A stretch of DNA of 64,000 bases, from NCBI GenBank assembly GCA_037447655.1, contig JBBHKE010003295.1, positions 62,001-126,000 of the forward strand, read 5' to 3'. This document shows positions 24,176 through 32,897 of this stretch, piece after piece (the stretch's first letter is position 1; every line of letters begins with the position of its first letter). Position numbers and translations under genes: made by a program. The notes under the pieces were generated by a model that did no database searches, was not told the DNA's origin, and saw only the letters and a list, made by a program, of their open reading frames with translations. This DNA is from Zygnema cylindricum. Its lineage: Eukaryota; Streptophyta; Zygnematophyceae; Zygnematales; Zygnemataceae.

Positions 24176-24385
24176 TTTTAGGTGTGAAAGTCGCGTGTGA
24201 GGGGGTCCACGTCGCCCTGCACTCCTTTCACTCCAATTTCGCTTTACGACGCCTCGCGCCGCGCGGCGCGTCGCAAGTATAAATATGTTTAGGGTTTTTT
24301 TCTCATTCGTGTTTTTTTTTATAAAAAAAAACCCGAACCAATAACCCTATGACCCTAAAAATCCGCGGTACCCGGGCGGTATTTT

Positions 24386-24436
24386 GCAAGTGTGCAGGTC
24401 TTGGCGCATTTCGCCTCGTGTAGGAGACCTGCACAC
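24386..24436. repeat. Perfect 12-bp inverted repeat (hairpin) in GC-rich sequence
   Basis: The arms GTGTGCAGGTCT and AGACCTGCACAC flank about 23 bases. A second GC-rich palindromic run, CGCGCCGCGCGGCGCG, lies at about 24254-24270, in an otherwise AT-rich region. The hairpin could be a structured transposon end or part of a transcribed element; nothing here shows transcription. Confidence 0.5.
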
Positions 24437-24471
24437 CCTGCACACCACGGGCGAGAAAACTAACGAACCTT

Positions 24472-24712
24472 ACGTTACTCAACCGGTATTGATAGCACGA
24501 CATTTTGGCGTGACGTCGATTTTGTCTGGACTTTTATCATACCACTACAACCACGTGATATACAACAAATAGGATTGTACCACGTGTCTCTTTCCTTTGT
24601 CACCAGTGACGCCAATCCTAACTCAAAAACCTCAACGGCTCAAGATCTTACACAAAAAAAAACGACGGTCAATTCTCGTTGTCACCAGAGACGAAGGCGA
24701 CTACAATGACCC
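24472..24712 (+). repeat. Dispersed direct repeat R2, copy 2
   Basis: This matches 19085-19335 in the same orientation, including GTATTGATAGCACGACATTT, TAGGATTGTACCACGTGTC and CACCAGAGACGAAGGCGACT. It directly follows the GC-rich hairpin region, which copy 1 lacks. Confidence 0.65.
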
Positions 24713-24896
24713 TCGGGCAATTTTCGTATACCACCGGTTTATGTGGTGTTTTTCTGCCCAATTGGTACGGAGATATATCTTTTGGAGAAATTGGCTATAT
24801 GACGAAAATTTTGCGGATCATAAATGAGAGCAAATCGTTCTTATATACGTGGCGAGGTTGCAGGCTGAGGGTATGTGCCCATGCGCTCATAGGGTA

Positions 24897-25447
24897 CACC
24901 GTCAATCGCTATTAGAGTAAAGGAATAAATAGCGTAAAAAAAAAATTAGAGTTATTAACACTAATCGGGATTTTTTTTTTTTTGAAAAAAAATATATATA
25001 CGTATTAATCCCTAACTGTAATTTGGGTTGTCCAGAATAATAAATACCCGCCCTTTCGATGTCTACAGTAATATGTGTAACCATACAAAATCTGACAATT
25101 CGTACGCCGTCGCGCTGTTCACACGGTCGACGGACGAACATATGAGAACGCGATTTTTTTCGACGAGTTTGCGTCTCTTTCTTCCATTGCACATTCACAT
25201 GTGTGCGCAATAATGTTAAGTGTCTTTTTATGCCTTTGTAATTCAAAAAGTACCATTTCGTACGAAAATACTCTGTCCGTACGCCACACTATTTCCATCG
25301 AAGTGTACTTTCATTATTAACGCTAATTGAAAAAAAAACCTAATTAGAATAATGGAAAAAATAGTATCATTGATTGTATTTCGGGTTTTTTTTTTTGAAA
25401 AAAGGGCACCGAATTGGCGTTATATACTCTAATAGCGATTGACGGTG
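24897..25447 (+). mobile_element. Full-length 551-bp MITE, copy A
   Basis: The ends are CACCGTCAATCGCTATTAG and CTAATAGCGATTGACGGTG, perfect inverted repeats for at least 19 bp, with TA on both sides (24895-24896 and 25448-25449). The same 551-bp element lies inverted at 32002-32552, nearly 90 percent identical by eye. TA flanks suggest a Tc1/mariner (Stowaway-like) mobiliser; this is inference from the ends only. Confidence 0.85.
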
Positions 25448-25449
25448 TA

Positions 25450-26095
25450 GTTAGTCTAATTAGTAATTACATTATCGAAGATTCACCCTCCTCTTGAGGG
25501 CATATCGTGCAATTCGTACTGGTAATTGGGTAAGTTTACGAACGGTTTGCCGAAAAACTGTGTTAATACCGGAATACCCTAAACATCAAGGCAAACATTG
25601 TCCAATGCAATTACCGCTTCAGTAAGGCCGGACTTACCATGAGCGAAAAAATGAGGTTGTTTACTGAAGGCCGTACCGTTTCGTACAATTTCGAACTACA
25701 TTTTTTGTATTTGGGAAAACATCTTTACTGAAGGACTCACTGGATTATCCAAAGGTTATGGGCGAAGACCTTGATCGTCGGATGTTTTGCTTTTTAGAAT
25801 CCGATACGCCATCCCTCAAACCCTTCAGTATTTGGTTAGTGTTGTCAAAGAGGAAACTAAGCACACACTGAACGTGTAAAACTGGTCTGTGTGAACAACT
25901 CTCTCAAAAGCTCGCCACACAACTCTCTCAAAAGCTCGCCTTCCGTGCCTACAGGATGCAACAAGTTGTATTAAAGCGTAAAAAAATCAAATTTGTTGCC
26001 AAGCTTCAGTACACTATACAGGACGCCATAGATAGCTAACAGCGTTAGTGCATTAACAACACCACTTGTTCCAAGTTTTCTATGTCCTTCCAATG
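25450..26095. other. Unassigned spacer with a short tandem duplication
   Basis: No gene recognised. The 22-bp text ACAACTCTCTCAAAAGCTCG plus CC occurs twice in tandem at about 25891-25942. No other signal was seen. Confidence 0.4.
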
Positions 26096-26103
26096 CAAAA
26101 TAG

Positions 26104-26565
26104 TAGTGTTGTGTATCAGTAGGGGTTTGCCAATAAGTGATATGTCCCTTTTGTTGGTTTACCGATAATCGATATATTGGCACGATATATCGGTACTGGT
26201 GTTATCGCGATAAAAAACCAATAATATCGGTTTTCTATCGCGATAATACCGGTATCTATAGCTATTGGCGATAGTTGTACGGTTTTGCTTACATTTTGAC
26301 GGGTAGCTGTTAGTACTAAATTTCCGGTATACAGAGTACGGAACAGATTGTCATACTTGGCATGCCACACTATGTACAGTAAAACAGTATAATACAATAT
26401 ATTATAAAGTGCTATTATATAGCGTACTATATATATTTTTTACTTATCGCCGATAAAGAATTTGTTGGTCTCGGAGCAATATATCGCGACCCCTCACCGT
26501 TCGATAACCGATAACTATCGGTATCGGTTTTATCCCGATATGTTTCTTGCCAATACACAACACTA
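26104..26565. mobile_element. hAT-like non-autonomous element, 462 bp, with 8-bp target duplication
   Basis: The element begins TAGTGTTGTGTATCAG and ends GCCAATACACAACACTA. It is flanked by the identical 8-bp word CAAAATAG at 26096-26103 and 26566-26573. An 8-bp target duplication and TAGTGTTGTG-type ends are typical of the hAT superfamily. The interior is rich in TATCGCGATA-like palindromes. No transposase frame is present. Confidence 0.85.
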
Positions 26566-26573
26566 CAAAATAG

Positions 26574-27060
26574 CCTTAAGAATATCTATTATCTTTTCTT
26601 AGCAGATATTCACAATCATTCACGTCATTTTGACTGAAATTACAAGTGGGCAGTGGCTGCGGACAAAACAGCTTCAATATTTGTTTCGCTTACAAAGATA
26701 AGCAAATAGTAAAAACAAAAAAGTAAAACCATTCACCTACATCTCAGAAGATACCAAGATAGCGAAGAAGTAAAAGTGAAGCAACATCAGACTTTTGCAA
26801 ACCTTTACTCATAATACTGGTACAATATGATGTTTGACTTCAAGCATGTTGAATACGGTTTACAAAAAAATATCTGACAGCTATAGGTGTCTGTAAGAAA
26901 AGAACTTAACTTTCCTCAGCTACCGATCCACATACATAATACAAACCAAGGGAACCAAATGCTTTTGAACAAGATGACAGCTGCTAATGCCAGGTTTCCC
27001 TCTTCAGCCATGCCTTGTTATACACAGATTTAAAGGCTGAGATTTTCCTCTTCAGCATCC
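26574..27060. other. Region downstream of the ATG16 stop codon
   Basis: On the minus strand this follows the ATG16 stop and probably holds its 3' untranslated region. No open frame or repeat stands out. Confidence 0.4.
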
Positions 27061-27466
27061 TCAATCCCACAAGACAACATTTCCTGCCTTATCTGCCGTT
27101 GCAAGAGGTCGCCCCATATCACTCCAGACACATGAGACAATGGCTGACGAGTGACCCAAAAGTGTTTTTTCCAAAGAAGAGGTAGCCACATTCCATACAA
27201 ACACTGTCCCGTCCGCAGACCCAGCCACGGCATATTTTTCGTCGGGACTAAGGCAAACTCTACTCCAGTTTGTAGCGACCTTGAACCCTGGAGCTCGAAG
27301 AGTGCTTTGAACGCTAAACCTTCGCACATCAAACGCATTAAGCACATTGTCACGACCGCATGTGAGCAAAGTAGTCCCGGAACGAGACAACACGGCGCAT
27401 GTGACAACGGAAGCATGTGACGCAACCTCGTTGCTCAACCGTCCAGATCGCAAGTCGGAATCAGGG
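27061..27466 (-). CDS. ATG16: ATG16 C-terminal WD40 exon (partial gene)
   Basis: A last exon of about 135 codons ending GNVVLWD and TGA at 27063-27061. It encodes two to three WD40 blades: EVASHASVVTCAVLSRSG, GRDNVLNAFDVR, NWSRVCLSPDEKYAVAGSAD and GRPLATADKAGNVVLWD. The NWSR-SPD-AAGSADG-VWSL and final GKPLASADKNG-type order is that of plant ATG16 and animal ATG16L1. ATG16 with ATG12-ATG5 directs ATG8 lipidation on forming autophagosomes. The likely acceptor is AAAGCAG, with the exon starting at 27466. The upstream exons (N-terminal ATG5-binding part, coiled coil, remaining blades) are not in the window: 60 bp further upstream lies the N gap, and beyond it is unrelated repeat. Whether the gene is whole in the genome cannot be told. 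Confidence 0.85.
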
Positions 27467-27524
27467 CTGCTTTTTATACGGCACCGACCCAGACGCCTGC
27501 CCTGTCACAAACATACCTTACACC

Positions 27525-27534
27525 NNNNNNNNNN
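27525..27534. other. Assembly gap (10 N)
   Basis: Ten undetermined bases, the conventional mark for a join of unknown size. Sequence to the left belongs to ATG16 and sequence to the right is repeat. Distances and gene order across this point should not be trusted. Confidence 0.99.
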
Positions 27535-27819
27535 GCAGTTCTAAGAGTGTGTTAAATCATTTTGTGGATTTTTTTTATATGTGTGATTTTATAAGGAGTA
27601 TGATTAAAATTAAAATTAAAATAAAAAAGTAAAAAAATACTGCGATGTGGCGGTTAGCAATAATCGCACATTCAAAAAAATCGCATATTTTTATTAATGG
27701 CACCACATGCGACAAATTCTTAAACTTTTAAAACCTTTTTTAGTATGTAAGATTAACAAACCAATACCATTAAACCTAGAAACTTTTTTTTTTACAGCCA
27801 GCGTTTGTACGAATGTGAT

Positions 27820-28140
27820 TATATCCATAGGCATGTTTTAGACTGTTTAGCATAAAAATCAGGTCGTAAAAAATCCTGCTCGCACATATTCGTCCGACGG
27901 CCGCGTTTCGACTGTGTGAATGTACGATTTGTGTACGATTTGTCAGATTTTGTACGGATACCTATATTAGTGTAAGCATGTTTGCGACCGACATTTTTTT
28001 TTTCAAAGATCCAAATTACCATAACCAAACAATTAGAATGTATGATTTTTTCCAAAATTTTCAAATTCTTAAACAGCGTACACCACGGTAATTATTTTTA
28101 TACGCTAAAAAAACTTACACGCTAATAACGATTGGCGGTG
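27820..28140 (-). mobile_element. Partial MITE, right end at 28140
   Basis: It ends CTAATAACGATTGGCGGTG before TA at 28141-28142. The stretch of about 27960-28140 is the inverted match of 208-380, including GTAAGCATGTTTGCGACCGAC. Interior text CGCACATATTCGTCCGACGG is shared with 41845. No left terminal repeat was found between here and the gap. Confidence 0.65.
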
Positions 28141-28691
28141 TAGCGTCATAAAAAAATGAAAAAATAAAATTAAAATTAAAATTAGTATGAGGAATATTTT
28201 AGTGTGTATATTTTTTTTAGGTGTTTTACTAAATTGTGTGAGAATCTTGACGGATCTGACCAAAAGCGAGCGAGATGACACAAGCGTACGGCAGCAAGAC
28301 ACATTTATCAACCTTTTCCACAAATTTTTATTTACTTTCCGTATAATTAATATTAGAAGGCTGATTCTAAAATCATATTATTTCGGGTACAATATACTTT
28401 AATTAGGGTACCGTACGATTGGATTTTAGGATTTATTTTGCTCCCATGAAGTGACATTCTAAAAAAAAAAAAAAGAGTTGCCAAATGTAAAACCCTTAAT
28501 AAAACTTTAAAAAGTTAAAAGCCCTAACTTACAGTGATCCCCAACTGATTTTCCGTCGAGTAGTGCCTGTAAACAATCTCACGCACGTGTGTTCTCCTGG
28601 ATGGTGCCACGTAAGCTTGTACCAAATAATATAAAAATAATAATATTACATGCTTGATTGGATTGCCACGCAATGCTTACCGCTAAATGTA

Positions 28692-28736
28692 CGAGGAGAG
28701 GGAGAGGGAGAGGGAGAGGGAGAGGGAGAGGGAAAG
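28692..28736. repeat. GGGAGA hexamer microsatellite
   Basis: About seven GGGAGA units. The same hexamer occurs at 19735-19770 and throughout the minisatellite at 30850-31555. Confidence 0.85.
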
Positions 28737-28936
28737 CGAGTTTACGAGTTGAATGTAAAATACTAAAATTTGTACGGTCATACAGCTGTCTTGTACCATC
28801 TAGTACGGTCACCCTTGATCACTTTCGATTTTTTTGACTCTCGTTCTGTCGACGCGTTCCAGATGTCAATATCACCGGATCTGTACACGTGGCTAATCCT
28901 CCGAATCTCGAGGTTTTCTATTTTTTTTGTCCATTA

Positions 28937-29153
28937 CACCGCGTATCGCTATTAGTGTCAATAATTTTTTCGCCACTTAAAACATCTTTTCTCCGTAAAC
29001 TTTTGTCCGATTCTCAATTTAAGACCATCAATCTGAAGCTGAGAATCTTACCTTTCAATCGCAATCGTCAGATCTAAGAACCGACATGCGTATACGGAGA
29101 AAAGATGTTTAAAGAGACGAGAAAAACATCAACACTAATAACGATTCACAGTG
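28937..29153. mobile_element. MITE subfamily B, 217 bp
   Basis: The ends are CACCGCGTATCGCTATTAG and AATAACGATTCACAGTG with TA flanks (28935-28936 and 29154-29155). The interior has CGCCACTTAAAACATC, AAGCTGAGAATCTTACC, TTTCAATCGCAA and GAAAAGATGTTT. Related copies are at 30150-30366, 48787-48937 and 63384-63599, so the interior is unique to this subfamily while the ends are those of the larger MITE family. Confidence 0.8.
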
Positions 29154-29155
29154 TA

Positions 29156-30036
29156 GTTTTTGTCCAATACTACGATCCACCATTTAGGGATTCATCCCAA
29201 AAACAACATTGTTTTTTTTTTTTTTTTTTTAAAGCAATTCGCATTTTTTCTTTCCCTTTTTTTGTCACGATTTGAAATTGAGCGAAAACGTTTGACATGT
29301 TTTTTTCCCAGTGTCCTTTAATTTATGGTTTTTAGGGTTTATAGTCCTTAACTCCAACACCATTTGTGGTGTAGCTGTCGTATTGTTAACAATCATTTTG
29401 GAAACCACGCTAAAGACGAAAGAACGAAGATTCATAGGGAGGATTCAATCATGCGCATAAGACAAAATGAAGATTCATAGGGAGATTGGATCATGCACAT
29501 AGGACAAAGACAAGGACAAAGAAGGAAAAGGACAAAATAGGAAAAGGACAAAGAATGAAAAACACAAACGGAACTATTCTAAAGAGTGAGGACAACCCAA
29601 CTATCAAACATTGACACAATTTTTTAACGTCTATCTCTCATACATAACTACATCAAGGTACAAATACAGGAAAAAAAATTGAAGGTTTTCTAAAACAAAA
29701 AATCTGTGTTTAGGGTTTAAGGTAAACACAAAAAAAACCGAGTATGATGTTTAAAAAAAAAAAAAAAACATTAAGGGAATGTTTACAAAAAAAAGTGACA
29801 AAAACACTTTTTCAAACCGCAAAAGCTGTTTGCAAAGTTGAGGCAACGTGTGACGCGACCGTTTGCGTCGCAAATTGTTGAATTTGTTTTTTAGCGTCTG
29901 CAAAGAAAAATACGCATTTGTCAACGCCATTTCTCATAAAAAAAAAAAAAAACATTTTCTGGAATCATGAATAAAAACTATACACTAATAGAATGCTTCT
30001 TAGGATTTGCTACCAATAACAGATATTATCAATGGC

Positions 30037-30040
<4 letters not shown>
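29156..30040. other. Unassigned spacer
   Basis: No gene recognised. It includes several poly-A/T runs and, at about 29440-29560, a short run of imperfect repeats of AAGATTCATAGGGAG and GGACAAAGA-type words. Confidence 0.35.
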
Positions 30041-30041
<1 letters not shown>

Positions 30042-30085
<44 letters not shown>

Positions 30086-30147
30086 TTATATATATATACA
30101 CATATATATACACATATATATACACACATATATATATATACACACAT
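30042..30147. repeat. TA/TACACA microsatellite interrupting a MITE
   Basis: (TA)n grades into (TATACACA)n and ends immediately before a subfamily B MITE body that lacks its left terminal repeat. The Tyr/Ile-rich frames here are artefacts. Confidence 0.85.
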
Positions 30148-30149
30148 AG

Positions 30150-30366
30150 TTGATGTTTTTTTTCGCCACTTAAAAACATATTTTTTCCGTACACACAATG
30201 TCCAATTTCTTTGGAAAACCGCCAATCGGAAGATGAGAATTCTCTCAATTGCAATCGTCGGATAAACAATCGGACGACTGTGCAAAGAGGAAAGATGTTT
30301 TAAGTTTTTAGTTTTTAGTTTTAAGTTTTAAGGAAAAAATATTAACACTAATAGGGATACACGGTG
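30150..30366. mobile_element. MITE subfamily B, left end lost
   Basis: The body matches 28937-29153 (TTCGCCACTTAAAAACAT, CCAATCGGAAGATGAGAAT, AAAGATGTTTTAAG) and ends AATAGGGATACACGGTG before TA. The left terminal repeat is replaced by the microsatellite. A TTTTTAGTTTTTAG slippage tract has lengthened the right side. Confidence 0.7.
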
Positions 30367-30571
30367 TAGCGCTCTTCCCCATTCAATTAAATTACGTTTT
30401 GACTCGGGCCCCAAATTTTCCCCGGCAATGAGCTAAACCCTTAGAAGAAAAAAATAATAATAATAATAATAATAAAATAAAAAATGCGTAAGTATTTCAA
30501 AATATTTCGTGCTATTGAACAGTTAGGGATTTCGTGGTTTGGTCCGTAAGAATTGGTTTTTTAGGTTTTAA

Positions 30572-30650
30572 AAAATGGTTACCCTTACCCTAAAAACGGC
30601 TACCCTAGCCCTAAAAACGAACACCCTTACCCTAAAAACGGTTTTATATC
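30572..30650. repeat. Short tandem repeat of ACCCTAAAAACGG units
   Basis: About three units of 27 bp of the type ACCCTTACCCTAAAAACGG. The embedded CCCTAAA matches the plant telomere word, but the array is too short and irregular to be telomeric. Confidence 0.6.
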
Positions 30651-30849
30651 GGATTTGAGAATCCCAAACCAAACTAAAACCGTTAAAATCTTACGAACCA
30701 AAACACGAAATGGTTAATTTTTCCAACCGTTCATTAACCCAAAATATTCTTCTAGGGGTTTAGCTCCACTGCACAGAAAAATTTGGGTCATATTTCTTAA
30801 TATATTAAAGATATTTTTTGCCCGGGACCCATTTGGTGGGTCCATTACC

Positions 30850-31555
30850 GGACCCGGGAGGGGGAGGGGGAGGGAGAGGGGGAGGAAGAGAGGGGGGGGA
30901 GAGAGGGGGAGAGAGATGGAGAAAGAGAGAGAGCGGCTGCCAAGCGTGGGGGAAGGGGGGGGGGAGGGGGGGGGAGAGGGGGGGGAGAGGGAGGGGGAGA
31001 GAAAGGGGGAGAGAGAGGGGGAGAGAGAGAGAGGCTCCACGCGGCTGTCAATCGTGGGGTAGGGTGAGGGGGAGGAAGAGGGAGGGAGAGGGGGGAGAGA
31101 GAGAGAGAGATATTTCCTGCGGCTGCCAATGATGGGGGAGGGGGAGGGAGAGGGGGCGGGAGAGAGAGAGGGTAGTGAGAGAGAGGGGAAGAGAGAAGGG
31201 GAGAGAGAGTGAGAGAGGGAGAGATTTCCTGCAACTGCCAATCAAGGGGGAGGGGGAGGGGGAGGGAGAGAGAGAGGGGGGGAGAGAGAAAGAGAGAGAT
31301 TTCCTGCAGCTGCCAATCAAGGGGGAGGGGGAGGCGGAGGGAGAGAGAGAGGGGGAGAGAGAGATTTCTCGCAGCTGCCAATCAAGGGGGACGGGGAGAC
31401 GGAGGGAGAGAGAGAGAGGGGGAAGAGAGAGAGAGGGAGAGAGAGAGAGAGATTTCCCGCAGCTGCCAATCAAGGGGGAGGGAAGGGGGGGGGAGGAGAG
31501 AGAGAGAGAGAGAGTGGGGGAGAGAGAGAGAGAGAGAGATTTCCCACAGCTGCCT
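30850..31555. repeat. G-rich minisatellite, about eight units of 65-110 bp
   Basis: Each unit has a conserved core near GCAGCTGCCAATCAAGGGGG followed by variable GGGGGA/GAGAGA runs and an ATTTCCTGC or ATTTCCCGC joint. Cores lie near 30934, 31043, 31119, 31232, 31309, 31373, 31461 and 31546. The right-hand units are most alike. All three plus frames and the minus frames stay open for 130-178 codons because of the composition; these are not genes. G-runs could form quadruplexes. Confidence 0.85.
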
Positions 31556-31724
31556 AACGTTGATCCTTTCACGACGTTTTGTGAGGCCAGAAAATAAGAA
31601 TTAGCGATTTGTTCTATGAGATTACTTTGTTTGTAAACCTTTTGTTTTCTTTTTCACATTTTGTATGGTAAATTTATCATCCGTGCGTGTACTTTTGACC
31701 GTAGATTAGTACAATGGTTCAAAC

Positions 31725-31905
31725 TGGGTTCGGTTTTATCGAAACCGAACCTAACGGAACGGAACGGTTTTTTAGATCGCAGAAACTGAACCAAACAGTT
31801 TTAAACCAGATTCGGAAAAGAAAAACCGAACTGCCGAAAAACCAGTTTGGTTCCATTCAATTTAATTGGTTTAAAACTGGTTTTGGTTCACCGAAAACCG
31901 GGAGT
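31725..31905. repeat. AACCGAAC/GGTTCGGTT-rich tract
   Basis: Irregular repeats of AACCGAAC, AACGGAACGG and CCAAACAG-type words with inverted counterparts (CGGTTTTATCGAAACCG). The 66-codon open frame across it is low-complexity and not supported as a gene. Confidence 0.5.
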
Positions 31906-32001
31906 GTTAGGTAGTGATGGTGACAAAAAAAAAAATGTTAACAAGAGCTGTTGATAAAATAACTTAATTGGGTACAAACACAATAGCAGAAATTGACACT
32001 A

Positions 32002-32552
32002 CACCGCCAATCGCTATTTGAGTAAATAACGCTAATTTGGTGCCCTTTTTTCAAAAAAAAAAACCTGAAATACAATCCATAATTCTATTTTTTCCATTAT
32101 TCTAATTAGGGTTTTTTTTCAATTAGCGTTAATAATGGAAGTACACTGCGATGGAAATAGTGTGGCGTACGGACAGGGTATTTCCGTACGAAATGGTACT
32201 TTTTGAATTACAAAGGCATAAAAAGACACTTAACATTATTGCGCACACATGTGAATGTGCACTGGAAGAAAGAGACGCAAACTTGTCGACAAAAATCACG
32301 TTCTCAAAAGTTCGTCCGTCGACTGTGTGAACAGCGCAACGGCGTACCAATTGTCAGATTTGGTACGAGTACACACATTACTGTAGACATCGAAAGGGCG
32401 GGTATTTATTATTCGGGACAACCCAAATAACAGTTAGGGATTAATTAGTATATATATTTTTTTTCAAAAAAAAATAATTCCCGATTAGTGTTAAAAACAC
32501 TAATTTTTTTTTTACGCTATTTATTCCATTACTCTAATAGCGATTGACGGTG
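32002..32552 (-). mobile_element. Full-length 551-bp MITE, copy B (inverted to copy A)
   Basis: It begins CACCGCCAATCGCTATTTG and ends CTAATAGCGATTGACGGTG, with TA at 32000-32001 and 32553-32554. It is the same length as copy A at 24897-25447 and lies in the opposite orientation 7 kb away. Both keep a similar open frame of 75 or more codons on the corresponding strand, starting MNYKGIKRHLTLLRTHVN. Confidence 0.85.
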
Positions 32553-32897
32553 TAGTGTACAAATTTCACTAAACCTCTCATGGTAGTTAATCCCATTTTG
32601 AAATACAGTTCACACATCAGTCAAATCAACCAGGTCAATATTATTGTTGTTTTGTTATTATTTTTTTCTTTATTGTTATTCTGGATTGCTATTATTGTTT
32701 GTTTTTATTATAGATAATATTCTAAATACTTATCCACTTATTAGTTCCATTGTTACTTAGTCGGAAACTTGGTAAATCATAGATATTGAATACATCCAAA
32801 AAGACCTCGACCGACACAAAATAACCATAAAAAAAACCTTTAAAAAACCTAGAAAACCCTAAAAAACTCAGAAAACCCTAAAAAAATGTGTTCTCAC

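Noticed and set aside
30572-30650. Interstitial telomere repeat (CCCTAAA words here and near 32860 and 35690-35780)
   Set aside because: The words are few and irregular, embedded in A-rich repeats, and never run as a continuous telomeric array.
30714-31597. Six overlapping Ser/Pro/Leu- or Arg/Glu/Gly-rich frames of 104-178 codons
   Set aside because: The minisatellite lacks stop codons in most frames because of its composition. No frame is favoured.
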